DNA of 64,000 nt, taken from Rhyacophila brunnea. Lineage: Eukaryota; Arthropoda; Insecta; Trichoptera; Rhyacophilidae. Below, piece by piece: positions 8,233-20,240 of this stretch (position 1 is its first letter; each line of letters opens with the position of its first letter). The position numbers and the translations under genes are program-made. The notes below the pieces were generated by a model that searched no databases, was not told where the DNA came from, and saw only the letters and a program-made list of their open reading frames with translations. The stretch lies in assembly GCA_022495005.1 (NCBI GenBank), contig JAGYXB010001108.1, positions 248,001-312,000 on the forward strand. Reading direction: 5' to 3'.

Positions 8233-10767
8233 CAGCGGTTTCCAACCTTTATGCTACTACGCCTCCCCGAAGAATTTTATTTTTTCCGCGCCTCCCTTAC
8301 CTTTTATTGTTTTAATAGATTAAATAATATAGAAACGTTTTAAATAATAAAAACTTTATTATAAAAAAAAAACTGAAAACTACAATTAACAGAATAATAA
8401 CAAGGTTTAACTATAACATACACATACGTGTAGATTTATTTTTTATAAAAAAATATTTTTAAACTTTTAAACCAACTACATCTATCGCATAAAAATTTAA
8501 TGCGAGGGTTGTTGTTGTTTATTGGCACAAAGTTTATCAAATCTTGGGGGCAATGTGGAGAGTGCCACTCGTAGCTCTTTTTCGACTACTAACCTAGCTC
8601 GATATTTCGTTTTCATTGCACCCAGTGCCGAAAAGCCTGTTTCGCATAAATACGACATTACAAATGGTAGAAGCACTTGCATTGCTTTGTAATACAAATA
8701 TTCATACTCTCCGCTAAGATTCATCCAAAATTGAATTAAGGTTTCATTTTGAAACTTTTGCTTTAGTAGGCTGTCGCATGATAATTCTATCAGCTTTTCC
8801 TTTTCAATGGTTGTCAGCTCAAATTCGTCATCTTCATTGTCGATAAATGGATTCTGTACCCACAAAAACTTTGAGAAATCAAGGTCTTTAAAATAATTTG
8901 AAAAATGCAGCACTAAACCATCCAAGTGTTCAATAAAAAGATTCTTGCTTGTTTCAATATTGGCTGTGGCCCAGAAATCTTTTAGCAGTGAAAACATGTC
9001 CAACTCATTCTTTTGTAAATTTGACTTCCATAAATTCAACTTTTTAATGAAAGCTTTTACTTTGTCTTTTTGAACAAGTGGATGCATTTGTGATCCCTGC
9101 ATTGATTTATTCAAACTGCTCAATTTTCCAAAAATTTCAACCAAATAGGCAAGTTTAACAAGGAAATTATCGTTCGTCCACAAATGTGCCTCTTCATGGT
9201 GATTTCCTTCGAGAAAGGTTGCTATTTCTTCTTTGAGTTCAAATATCCTTTTTATCACTTTTGCACGAGATAGCCAGCGAACTTCACAATAATACAGAAG
9301 TGAGGTATAATTAGCTTCCATATCTACACACAACTTTGCAAACAGCCTAGATCTCAACGGACTGTTCTTAATGTAGATTATAATTTTTGTAATTTTTGTA
9401 AAAATGTTGTTGAGTTCCTCGCTCATATTTTTTGACACTAGAGCTGCTCTATGAAGCATACAGTGCGTCCAGATAGCATGTGGTGCTTTCTTTTTAACTA
9501 ATGCTTGAAGACCTGCTTTGTGTCCGGACATTGAGTGAGCACCGTCAGTACACAGTCCAATGCAATTATTCCACGTTATGTCGTTTTCTTCAAAAAAAAC
9601 TGTCCATTATATTAAAAATTTCAATGGATGTGGTCCTTCCAGGAATGGGTTTGCAAAATAATATATCTTCTAATATATTATTTTCCCCAACATATCGAAC
9701 ATATGCAATTAAATGGGCATCTTTAGCTATATCAGTCGCCTCATCTACTTGTATGGCGAATTTCGAAGTATGCAGCAGAGAAACTAATTGATCGCAAATA
9801 TCTTCAGATATATCATTGATTCTTCTTCCGACTGTATTATCAGCAAGCGGAATTTATCGCAACTGTTTTGCATATGATTCGCCGAACATTATTCGAACCA
9901 TATCAATAGCTGCTGGTAAAATTAGAGTTTCTCCTATTGTATGTGGTTTCTTACATTTTGCGATTCGGTAAGAGACATGGTACGAAGCCAATAATAATGC
10001 ATTTGGTGTTACAGAAAATATTTTTTTGAACGTTTGCTTTTGGTTATTAAGCTCATCCAATTTTCTTTGAAAAAATTCTATGGGCTTATCAACATATTCA
10101 GAATGTAGAGTTTCATGGTGCCGTTTTAATTTGACTGATCTCATACTATCTGAAGCCAAAACTTTCGAACACAACAAACACATTGGTTTTTCCAAGCCAT
10201 CTATACCAACACTAGTGAATCCTAATGATAAATAGGATGAACTGTATTGTCTTTTCTTGGGAGCTTTACTTCCTTGTTCTATTTCGGTTTTATTCCCACT
10301 AGTATCAGCATCTTTTCTCTTACAACCACTCAAAAATGTATCCATTCCACTAAAAAATATTTTATTATTATATTATATTAAAAAAAAAGTCAATTAATCA
10401 CGTCAAAAACAATTTAAAAAAACAATATCACACCCTGCCTACACGCTTCAGTTGACACTTTAGCTACGAGTGACATTTAAATTTGAGGTTATTGTTTTCA
10501 TGCAACCAGCGGTCGTTTTCTGCATTACCGAAACAGAGCGTTTGCAAAAGCGCCATTTTTTAATTTCTCCGCTCCAAATATTTTTTAATAGGATTTAAAT
10601 ATATGTATTATATATTAAAATAAACATTCATGCACTGAATTTTCACTGTTACGTTAAGATATGAAGTTTTATTTATTTGTAGATATTATGGTATAAAAAT
10701 TAATTTATTAAAAAATTTTGGCGCCTCCCCTGGCAATAGATCGCGCCTCCAAGGTTGGAAACCGCTG
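8233..10767 (-). mobile_element. Nearly intact hAT transposon inserted in the helicase intron
   Basis: 2535 bp. The terminal inverted repeats are 17 bp and perfect (CAGCGGTTTCCAACCTT at 8233 and its complement ending at 10767). The flanking 8-bp target duplication GTCTAATG is also perfect (8225-8232 and 10768-10775). It carries one BED-finger hAT transposase on the - strand. A deleted relative lies at 47222-47960. The perfect repeats suggest a recent insertion. Confidence 0.95.
8497..10345 (-). pseudogene. hAT transposase with BED zinc finger (ZBED5-like), one stop and one frameshift
   Basis: A transposase of about 616 codons. The start at 10345 reads MDTFLSGCKRK. A BED-type finger follows (CLLCSKVLASDSM...LKRHHETLH; Cys-x2-Cys and two His). 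The core includes VDEATDIAKDAHLIAYVRYV, GLCTDGAHSMSGHKAGLQAL and HCMLHRAAL (positions of the first two catalytic acids), then the RWLSRAK motif. The C-terminal dimerisation segment is LPFVMSYLCETGFSALGAMK. Two lesions were found: an in-frame TAA at 9854-9856 after AKQLR, and one extra base in an A8 run at 9592-9599 (after SFF). Everything else reads through, so it was active in the recent past. Confidence 0.9.
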
Positions 10768-10775
10768 GTCTAATG

Positions 10776-11345
10776 GGATCTTCCCTCATTGAATAAATAA
10801 AACATATTGTAACGCAATAATCTAAATGTTTGAAAAATTAGACTATCCTGCTGTGGCGATGGGTGGAGGTAGTGTGAATCCACCATAGATAGTACAGACT
10901 AAGCTTTGTCAGTTATACGTATTTGTTTACATTGAAATAAGACTACAATTTACAGATGGTGTTGGTTAGTTTTTAAAATTCAATTAAACCCTGGGAAAAC
11001 CATGCCATAATATGCATCTGTCTATAAAATATTTAAAATTATGCGTCAAATCATACATCATTTTGGATATTTAACTCATTCTTAATTTTTAATTACTATT
11101 TAATTACCACATTTAAATAACATGCTAATTATATCTAATGGCCATCTAATGTGGACACAACAGTTGTGCCGTCAGCGCTGTAAGGATTTTAATGGATAGA
11201 ATAATATTTTTAACTACTTACTATTGTTTAGTTTAGGCAGGGTTAAATGAATTATAAAAAACTAACCAACAACATGTGTAATATGTATTATTAGTTCAAC
11301 AAAAACAAATAATTATGAATGAAAAAGTGCAATATGTACACATAT
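10776..11345. other. DHX35-like intron, nothing recognised
   Basis: A+T-rich sequence. I searched it for the missing helicase exon and found no matching motif. Confidence 0.5.
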
Positions 11346-11349
11346 TATA

Positions 11350-11690
11350 TTCTATTAAAATGTCAGTGGTAGCAATCGGCGATTGCCATCTGTTCTGCTA
11401 GGCCTATCAGTCTGAAGTGGTGTCAGACGATATTGTGAAGGCCAGATTCCAGAATAGACTATGCATATGACCCCAAATTTATATTGGCAGTGACAACTTG
11501 CAAATCGTAAAACTGGCAAATCAGCGAAATGTCAAACTGTCTGAGGTGAATGTAAATCCATCCCGAAGGGAAAACTATGGCGCCGTCTATGCATACTACA
11601 CAATTATATTAATATCCAACACTGCCAAGCCGTCTGCAAGACCTACCGAGACAGACTGGCGACCGCCAACTGGCTCTGCTAGTTAATATT
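11350..11690. repeat. Dispersed repeat Y, diverged copy
   Basis: About 340 bp shared with 57945-58312 and 62297-62657, in the same orientation. It contains GTGGTAGCAATCGGCGATTG, a palindromic core near CTGCTAGGCCTATCAG, and ends GAGACAGACTGGCGACCGCC with CTGGCTCTGCTAG. A - strand frame open in the other two copies is interrupted here by a stop. Confidence 0.7.
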
Positions 11691-12461
11691 AATAACCTAC
11701 ATATTAATGTTATTAGCTACCTACTTAAGTCTTGTAAGTATGACAGTCCATATAGGTATGCACTATTCTTTTCGATTAGGTATGTATTGTTTACCTCCCT
11801 CCTATAGACACACTTCGCTACTGTGAGATTAGAACATTGTCTCAATTCTTTTAGCAAAAACAGAGAAAGTTCTCCGGAGACTTTGCTGTGGACTGTTTCC
11901 CCGTGCCGCTTGCTTAAAATCTGACGGAAGTTACCGAACATTGCTCGGAGGATCGACACCTTTACACATCAGTCCGGAAAGCTGCCTTTACAATGCTCAG
12001 CAACCACAATGGTATAAATATGATAGACTTGTCATGTATATCTTTACTGTAATCAATTATTATTGATTTTTGTCCATTGATTTTAAATTATTGCGTGCAT
12101 CATCTATTAAAATGAAGCTTAAATATATGAAAGTGAAGCTGGAAAAGGTTACTATGGCGAATGACTCGGTTAGCTGCAAGTGATTTTTTATAGTATATTA
12201 ATTCGTATCAAGATAAATTTACGAACAGATAAAAGTACCTTCCGCATGTGTTAAAAGCTTAACCCATCGGAGACAATCGGTGCCAATTTGATGGCCCACT
12301 GTTGACCGAGTGATTCTGGATAGTCAGCGTCAACTCAGCGCTGCATATCCTTAGTATAATTTGTATTTTTAAAACTACTATACTTACATATTTAAAGAGA
12401 GCATTATAAATTAAATGTTTCAAGAACTATGCAGATTTAAAAAAAATATTGAAATTTAACA
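11691..12461. other. DHX35-like intron, nothing recognised
   Basis: No repeat or exon recognised. Short frames here show no known motif. Confidence 0.45.
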
Positions 12462-12463
12462 TA

Positions 12464-12784
12464 CAGTGGAACCTTGATTATCCGGACCTCGAAAATCAGG
12501 ATTTTCGATTATCCGATTTATTCAAAAACCCAAGTAATTGTCTGAAATGTTTATTTTCGCGATTTGAATATTTATATTATATTATATGCCATCGGAAAAA
12601 ATCGTGTTTTACTATAATTAAAAGAAAATGTGGATATAATCAATGCTTTGAAAAGAGGCGTCAGACAAATCAGCCTAAAAATCTAGAATTACTTATCATT
12701 GTAATATAAAACTTGATATTAATCTCCTTACTACTCTGGACTATCCAAAATCGAGTCCAAATTTTTTGATTCAAGTAGGTACTG
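12464..12784. mobile_element. Possible pogo/Tigger-like MITE
   Basis: The left end CAGTGGAACCTTGATTATCC preceded by TA is typical of pogo-family ends, and TTCGATTATCCG repeats the motif inside. A poorer right end (read inward CAGTACCTACTTGA, with GGACTCGATTTTGGATA) lies at about 12784 but is not followed by TA. Confidence 0.4.
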
Positions 12785-13068
12785 TTTTGCTTCACTATAA
12801 TGCTATGAAAACTTAATGTACAATTTAATTTATTATGGATAATCTATATGGGCGGTTTTTAAATGCCGCCACCGGAGGGATGTAATTATTAATTAATCAG
12901 CTCAGATATTTTATTTGCACACACTTCTTAATTCTTTCGTGAACTATAATTTCCGTAAATATAATTACTATCAAATCTCCAATCTCGGTAAATATGATTC
13001 GTATCCTTGACATGTCATCTCTGGAATATTAATTTTTTAGCAAAAAAAAATTAATCTTTTATTTTCAG

Positions 13069-13183
13069 GGTTCTATTCTGCGATGTTCAAAGTTCATCGG
13101 ATAAAACTTACATGAAGAATTTGGTTGTCATTCAAAAAGACTGGCTGACGGAACTCGCCCCGCATTTTTATAAAGAATCATAA
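13069..13183 (+). CDS. DHX35: DHX35-like helicase, terminal exon
   Basis: The acceptor is ttttCAG with a good pyrimidine tract. The exon completes a split codon (consistent with Trp) and reads VLFCDVQSSSDKTYMKNLVV then IQKDWLTELAPHFYKES stop. This is the OB-fold end of DEAH helicases ('W......QT...YMRD...I...WL.ELAPH.Y'). The protein ends shortly after, as in short-tailed members. The poly(A) signal AATAAA lies at 13207-13212. Because the motif spacing to 7270 is too short and phases disagree, at least one exon is missing between them. Confidence 0.88.
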
Positions 13184-13206
13184 TTTTATATAAGTTTTCT
13201 TTGTTT

Positions 13207-13212
13207 AATAAA
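13207..13212 (+). promoter_or_regulatory. Poly(A) signal of the DHX35-like gene
   Basis: AATAAA 24 bases after the TAA stop at 13181-13183. Confidence 0.65.
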
Positions 13213-15730
13213 CAAAGAACGTTGCTTTTTTAAAACTGACTTTTATTAATCAAAAATAACCTTAGTATTATTTATGATGTAATACATTCTTTATAGACTG
13301 TTAAGACCACACGAAGTAGTGAACTGAACGTTCACATCTAATGTGTGGACTGTGGTTTTCTGTGAGCAAATGAGTCGAGTGATTGGCTGACAGCCATTCA
13401 TCACCCCTATACACCGGTCTGTGAATTATAATAATTGATAAAAGTATGTAGCCACTGAGCTAATGAGGCACTTACCGCTACTGTATTCAGATTATTATAT
13501 TTACATATCTATTTCCAAATTATTTCTTGTAGTGTATGGGTGGTAGTTTGATGGTTAGAAAATTAGCAATAACAATAATTATTAGCTTTTTCGTAGAAGA
13601 TGGTTCGCTTATTACATAGAAATTTCAGATATAGCCTGTATTGAGACTTTATCGTGCCTGCTATATTCCTTCATTTATTTCTTTAATGTCAATTAATCGA
13701 TTTAATGGTCAGAATTAAATATTTTGCATAGTGTTCTTGTGTTATTTTGTTGTTTGTGAAGTCAATTTCGTAATTATGTCGTCTATGCAGAGCTACGACA
13801 GCCCATCGCTCTTTTTCTAGAAGCGGGCGGTCGTTAATGACACTATTGTACTTTTCATGTGAAATTTGTGTAATTTTTAGCACCAACTGTAAGTAGGTAC
13901 AACATATTCGGGATAGAAACAAGCGTTATCACATTGATTAGTTGTTAATAATGAGTGTTATATAATTGCCAGAATAAACAAAACGAGTTAGATTTTTTAT
14001 AATCATTTATTTTTTAAAAGTGATGTCACAGCCATATTTTATACAAAAAATAGTAACATGGAATTTATTCATTATTACAATATATAACTAATCAACAGTT
14101 CATTGAAATACTCAACATTATGTGTTCAGGTTTTAATATTACGCAATCTATGTAAAAATGGAATATTTTATAAAATACTTCTTTAATGTTATTAATTTAA
14201 TCTTTATTATAAAATAAAGATCTAGATTTGATCAAACCTATTATTATCCATGTATGATAGTGATGCACGAACCGCGGCCCAAAATAAGTACTTCATGACC
14301 AGTATGTAACTATTAAATTTAAATTAATAAAATGTGTGTCTTGTCTAGTATAATATATTATATCATTATTTAACCCACTGCGGTCCGTGAAAAATTAGAA
14401 AATGGATAAATTGGCCCTTCTTTCGAATAGGTTGTGCACCACTGTTGTACAGGGACAATACAGTGCTAACTCATAATCATTTTATAAAAAAGGCTTCTCT
14501 TTTTGCCCTACCTACATAATTTTATAATGTGATTTATTGATAAATGATAAATTAGATATAGAACTAAAATAATAAATCTGGCAAAGTCAAAGTGAAAGCT
14601 TAATAATTAATAATATGACTTTATTTTTGTATCTAAGGTAAATACAACAAATGTAAAAAGATATTTAAGGAAAAAAAGACAAATGCAAATTAAATAGGTA
14701 GGTAACTAAAATGCTTTTGATCTCGATACAACTTTCTAAGGCAAATTATTTTTGCAGATATTTTTGATGTTAACCATTTTATCATAATTATAACAATTGT
14801 AAGTAAATTTTGAATTTTATGATTTTGATGAGATTATTAGTCCACTTTAACATAAACTGTTGATTTTCTAAGACAATTTTTTTAAAACATATATATTTAA
14901 TACATACACCATTGAACAGACACAATAACATTTCATGCGAGACAGAAGCAATAAATTAAATTAAACTATGATCACTATTTCCCCGAATGATTTAAATTTT
15001 GATGATACAAAAATGATGTTTAATAGATTGATTTTTTAAAAATAATATTGCCAAGGTTGTCTAGGTGCTGACTGAATTTTACGTTTTTACGGTGTTGGCT
15101 GTCTATTCTGGTAGACTCAATTGTTTCGTGAAATCAAATCATTCTTTAAATATGTTAAGGAAGTCAGTTCACCACCAAAACGACGATAGCATAGCTACAA
15201 GAAAATGTCTAAAATAATACTATTCCACTATTCCAACCTGAATATATTGTAAGATTTGGTTTTCAACTTTTGACACATTAAAATATTTTGAAATAATTTT
15301 TTTCAAAATAATAAATTGTATATTAATTGGTATAACAATTTTTAATTATTTAGTCTATATTGTTTCTAAATTTTTTTCAACTATTAAACAGATTTATGTT
15401 TTAAAAATCAAAATCAACAACATTTTAAAATTTGTTTATTCGGCTTTTGTGGGGGGGGGGGGATAAACACGAAAAATGGTGGCGGGCTAATTACTTAATT
15501 CTGAAAATGGAACCGTGAATGCTGAACTCGCAGATAACCACAAATTTTTTTTTATCTTAAATTCAACATTAAAATGTCAAAGGCGAATGATAAAAGCAAA
15601 TATCCGTCAACAATGTCGCTGACTTTCGTTAAAATATTTTAGAAATTAGTTAAGTAATATTATAAATAAACAAACTGCCTTATGCTAATGCTAACCCGAT
15701 CCACAATTTTATAATAATTTTCTCGAATCA
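13213..15730. other. Intergenic, almost empty
   Basis: A+T-rich DNA with no recognised gene or transposon. The one local oddity is a run of 12 G at 15451-15462 in otherwise A+T-rich surroundings. Confidence 0.5.
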
Positions 15731-15740
15731 CTTAGGGTAA

Positions 15741-15966
15741 AGTTGCCAGACTATTAATTTGATCTCGCAAGGAAGTCGATGCTTCGATCGTCTTTGTAAA
15801 TCTGAGACGTATTAATGTTCATAAATTGAAAGAAATTTAGTGAAATCAGACAAAAGAATTAAATAGTAACAATTCATAATTTAAACAAAAGCATATTATT
15901 TTGATTTAATGTCGAGTAACCATTGAAATGCGCAAAAACCTCAGAGATCGTTGCGTTCTGGCAACC
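15741..15966. mobile_element. hAT-type MITE
   Basis: 226 bp. The ends read inward AGTTGCCAGA (left) and GGTTGCCAGA (right), followed on both sides by a similar segment ending GATCTC. It is flanked by TTAGGGTAA (15732-15740) and TTAGAGTAA (15967-15975), a one-mismatch target duplication. Non-coding. Confidence 0.55.
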
Positions 15967-15975
15967 TTAGAGTAA

Positions 15976-16597
15976 AATCGAGAGCGCCAAAGTTTGTTTT
16001 GGCGAAATAAGGAACCATTAACCGTCAGATACACATTTATTGGTGACGAATTTCCTCCGCAATAATAATTGTTTTGCGAAAGTCTCAGTCGATAACTACT
16101 TTTTTATACAATTTTCCATCGCTTTTTCATATTGACAGTTTACAAATTAATAACAAAATACGTTATACATTGTTTCACAGCGATATATTAAAATATTATA
16201 ACTTGAAATTCCAGAATAATCATAAAATGTATTTTTTGGTATTGATTACTTCTTACTTTGTTAAAGAATTTCCATTTCATTTTTTTTTCATATGATTTTA
16301 CTATACCTAAGTATATCTTGAAATCGGACTCAAACATAATTTTTTTTGTGAAACAATACTAATTATATCTGGATATAATATTATTAATAAATCTTTGACT
16401 CGGCTCTAAATAGTACTATGTCGTTATTTCATATCGCTTAGTGTGACTGTGTTGAGAATAAATAAAAAAATATCGATTTATATTTTTATGTTGGTGAATT
16501 CGGTTCTTATGACAAATTAATATTGACTTTTCTTATTGTAACATTATTTAGTTTAAAATATTATTTCTTATTGTAACATTAATAGTTTATTAATAGA
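15976..16597. other. Intergenic, nothing recognised
   Basis: A+T-rich sequence. A 73-codon frame at 16074-16295 is Phe/Ile/Asn-rich and looks like chance. Confidence 0.45.
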
Positions 16598-16599
16598 TA

Positions 16600-16770
16600 C
16601 AGACCTACAAACTTATCTATAGAATGGATGGGGGAGCCACTGTCGAAAACTACCCAATCAAGACTCGGAACTGAACAGAATCTGATATTCGGTGACGTTT
16701 TCAAAATGGCGTCCATATGGTAGTTCGTAGTTTCATATATGACCGTTCTTTAGATAAGTTTGTAGGACTG
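16600..16770. mobile_element. Tc1/mariner-type MITE
   Basis: 171 bp with terminal inverted repeats of about 28 bp (CAGACCTACAAACTTATCTA at the left; CAGTCCTACAAACTTATCTA inward from the right) and a TA on each side (16598-16599, 16771-16772). Confidence 0.75.
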
Positions 16771-16772
16771 TA

Positions 16773-17572
16773 ATATTATGTTGGCATAGACAAAGTTGTC
16801 ATTGGACCTTTTATTACGTAGTACACCATCATAAGTACATAATAAAATTATAAAAAACAACTATGCCACTAACTCAATTCAACCATTTTGAGACATAGGA
16901 CAATTTAATTTTGAGTCACACAGTTTATGCTTAGATCAATATTATATCAGTTTTAGTGTGAAACACGTATCAGTTAATTACATTTATTTATAATAGAAGA
17001 CACCACTAAAAAGGAAACCAAATATCGAATTAAATGCATTTCAATTTTCACAGCCTTAAAGCTTTGTTTTCTTTACCAAAAACTTGCTTCATGTTATGGA
17101 TTCATTACATATAGGTACTTAATAATATAACAATATTATATATGAATACTTTAGTATAAAAACATAAATATATTTCAAAATCAAAATGAAGAACTCAATT
17201 ATTATGATGTGAAAAAAATGATAACTTTGTATTTGTAAATGTACTTTGAGTTAGATTGATTAGATATAAAAGAAATAATATATGGTCGTTATATACCTTT
17301 TGAAATTAAAACATTCATATATTAATATAATTTATAATTCCCTTTTTAGACAACATAGCTATCTACTGACGTTTATATGCATCATGTACATATTTAGATT
17401 AAATGCAAACCCATTAAAATACAAAATATAATCTATTATAACAAAGTTTAATAATGATATTAATGATTTCAAGTATTTGGATAATGAGCCGCTAACAAAA
17501 ATACAGTAGAATGGTGTCAGATTCTTGTGAGAGTGCAGGCGACTCATTTAGGCGTCGGCATGGTTACTTTCA
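16773..17572. other. Intergenic, nothing recognised
   Basis: A+T-rich sequence without a recognised feature. Confidence 0.45.
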
Positions 17573-17845
17573 AGCAGGGAACACAAAATTAATGGGAACC
17601 GGTTTACCCTTCTGGGTGTGGTATAACAGCCTAAATATCTCGAGTGTGGAGAAATATGGGATAAACTTAAACACGTGTTAAAGAATATGCTATTTTCAAT
17701 AGTTAATAATATGCATTTTAGTTTGTCATGTTAATGTAACGAGGTTTCAATCTTTGGGATCAGTAGACGCAGTTTTTTTTACTTGGGTTTTATGGCGGTC
17801 AAGCCATAAACTACCCTGCTTCAGAACTTTGGTCTGCGGCGATGG
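17573..17845. repeat. Dispersed repeat, copy 1 of 2
   Basis: Aligns in the same orientation with 41192-41480. Both start AGCAGGGAAC and share CTCGAGTG(T)GGAGAAATA, GTTAAAGAATATG, TAATATGCATT and a tail near TGGCGGTCAAGCCATAAACT. Considerably diverged and not coding; an old transposon is likely. Confidence 0.55.
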
Positions 17846-18466
17846 CTTTTACATTTCTATTTATTAATCTGTTCTGTGCTTTCAAGTAACACTGACACCG
17901 TTCCAAAGTGATTTCGTCGTGGCAGCAATGATGAAAGAATCTTTCTTTCCTCTACCCATGATGGAATATCTATTTTGTGCAATAAGAATAATTGGTTGTG
18001 TGAAATAATTATTATGTGATAGTACATAGGATTTCTTTGTATGCATTTAGAATTGAAAATTTAACATAAATAAGGGTATTTGTCCCTGGTGAATTTATTA
18101 TCAGATTCAAGAAATAAATTTATTGGATTTTTTGTAAGTATTTTCCGTTTTTAGATGAAATGGTTGGTATTTGGTATTTTACTTCAGTTAGAGACAACAT
18201 GGTAAATATGGATACGGTAAAACCTTGACTATATGGAATAATAATTAAAGACAATGGCAATCTGGTTCGAAATATATCCGGTAAGTCGACAAATGAAAAA
18301 CATAATTAAGCGAAATATACATTTATTTGTATAGCATTCCTTTATTTATGCCTTTCGAATGATCAAACTAAACTGATGATTTTAATGAAATCCAGGATTT
18401 TACTGCATTTAAATATATGTTAATTAAATATTGACTGTAAAAAATAGACATTATTAATTGAATACA

Positions 18467-18709
18467 TTTTTTTTCCTTGACCATGTCCGATCCTAATAGG
18501 ATTATATGGGCCTCCACAGAGTAGAGGTTTGTATTAACAGATTTTGTTTTTACGAGAAATGGATGTCAGCCACTTGCTCAACCTATTAGGTCCATACCCT
18601 GAATCACACACAAATTGAAAAACAATATGTGTACTTGCCAGACCCAGGATTCGAACCTGGGACCCACGGCGTTATAGTCCAACGCTTAAGCCGCGCGGCC
18701 ACCGTGGGT
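18467..18709 (-). mobile_element. tRNA-derived SINE, copy 2
   Basis: The best-preserved copy. Read on the - strand it begins CCCACGGTGGCCGCGCGGCT (A-box), has GTCCCAGGTTCGAATCCTGG (B-box, with a good T stem), a body shared with the copy at 1286-1533, and a poly(A) tail at 18467-18474. SINEs are transcribed by Pol III and mobilised by a LINE. Which LINE here supplied the enzyme is not clear, since none of the LINE 3' ends in this window matches it. Confidence 0.85.
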
Positions 18710-20108
18710 ATACATTTATAAGAAGGCTTTTTAGAGATACATACTGTTATTTTAAATCCATATAATTAATGCAAGCAATAGTAGTAGCCGTTAATAGTAA
18801 ATTATTTTCAAATCGGATCATTCATAAAACCGGTGCCACTTGTGAGGTCATAAGTAGTTTAAAAAATTCAATGTCATGCCCTTTTATTTTATCAGTTGGT
18901 GCGATCCAATTCAACAATAATTTATACTGGTATGCGATGGGTTGTTATCATTTTCACAAATACATTAATTTCCAATATGCACATACGTATAATTAAATAT
19001 AATTGAGTGAGCGGATTACGTGACTTTATACGTAAAACATTTTGCAACCTTGGAATGATTATTGATCTAGAGTTGAATATATCATATGAAATAATACGAT
19101 ACATGACATAATCTGTATTATAACCTACCTATTACAAACTACATACGATTTTCTTAAAAATATCACAAAACACTTACAATATAAATAAATGCACCAATAT
19201 TCTAATATTACATAATATTATGTAGGCGTATGAATCTGTTATAATTGTGTACAATACTATTATTGCCAAAACTATTTCAAACACAGGTTTTTTTAATCTC
19301 TGTAAACTTATTCTTTTGGTTTTATTTGATTTATTTACAATAGTTATATATAGGTATTATAATAATATATGCAATTTATAATTAAAATTAAATGGAAATA
19401 CCAATAAAATCAGATTCAAAGTAAGTAACTAATATAACAGAGGTCTATACTATAATGTAAGATAATTAAATCAGTTGTTTAAAAAGGGACTTACATTATT
19501 GCTTTTTGAAAAATCTGGCAAATTTTCATCAATAATTTTAATAAATATATACCCGGAATAATACTAAAGTGCCCTTTAAAACATCCTAATTTGACCCTTT
19601 TTGAAACAAATAATTTAATCATCGGCCTCTGACTTTCCCAAAACATGCAATGCGATTATATTGCGTAGACTGCTTAAACTGCTTCGACTCTTAGAGGATT
19701 GAAACGAGTAGAGTGATTAGACCCACCGAGACGATCACCTCAGATTCACCCGTCAGTTACATTTAAATTTTAAATGATAACTTCATCGGACTGAACTGTT
19801 CATCTGAGTCTGCGTTCAGTTAAGAAGCCAGGCTTTAAGCTAGGTTGATATATGAAAATTCTTTGTGCGGACGAGTTCTGAATATTTGCTGGATGAAGAC
19901 ATGCCGCCGAGAACCGGTCCAATTGGGTGAAAATATTCACCGTACATAAGATGGTGTTGTCACCGGTGTATGTTATCCAGTTGTGACATACCTATCAGTT
20001 TTCCCATACATATTTGTTTCATATATTAGTAAAATCAACCTGTAAACTTAAGTTCTATAGGATATGAATAGAAGCCAAGTTTTTGATACAGTTTGCATGG
20101 AGTGGCGA
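18710..20108. other. Intergenic / 3' flank of the cysteine-peptide gene
   Basis: A+T-rich up to about 19640, then more G+C-rich. The part next to 20108 should hold the 3' UTR of the - strand peptide gene, but I saw no canonical AATAAA in the first 250 bp. Confidence 0.4.
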
Positions 20109-20240
20109 TCACTGAATGCCGAAGTAAATGTAATCCTTGCACCAGCTGATGGCGCCCTCCTGGTCTGCGCAGCACATCGGGTAAGCGAAATTGGACTTGG
20201 TCGCTTTAGCGCACCTCTGGCACAGCTCGAGAAGATCGCT
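20109..20240 (-). CDS. Secreted six-cysteine peptide, terminal coding exon
   Basis: Reading on the - strand, the acceptor ttattttgtcaccAG precedes AGCGATCTTC. The exon encodes 43 residues, SDLLELCQRCAKATKSNFAY then PMCCADQEGAISWCKDYIYF, GIQ and a TGA at 20109-20111. It holds five cysteines. Joined in phase 0 to the upstream exon, the spacing in the mature part is C-x9-C-x2-C-x12-CC-x9-C, enough for three disulfides. The codons are much richer in G+C than the flanking DNA, as expected for a selected exon. I do not recognise the family. The size and layout suit a peptide hormone, an effector or a defensin-like peptide. Confidence 0.75.
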   Translation of the reverse strand, partial: SDLLELCQRCAKATKSNFAYPMCCADQEGAISWCKDYIYFGIQ

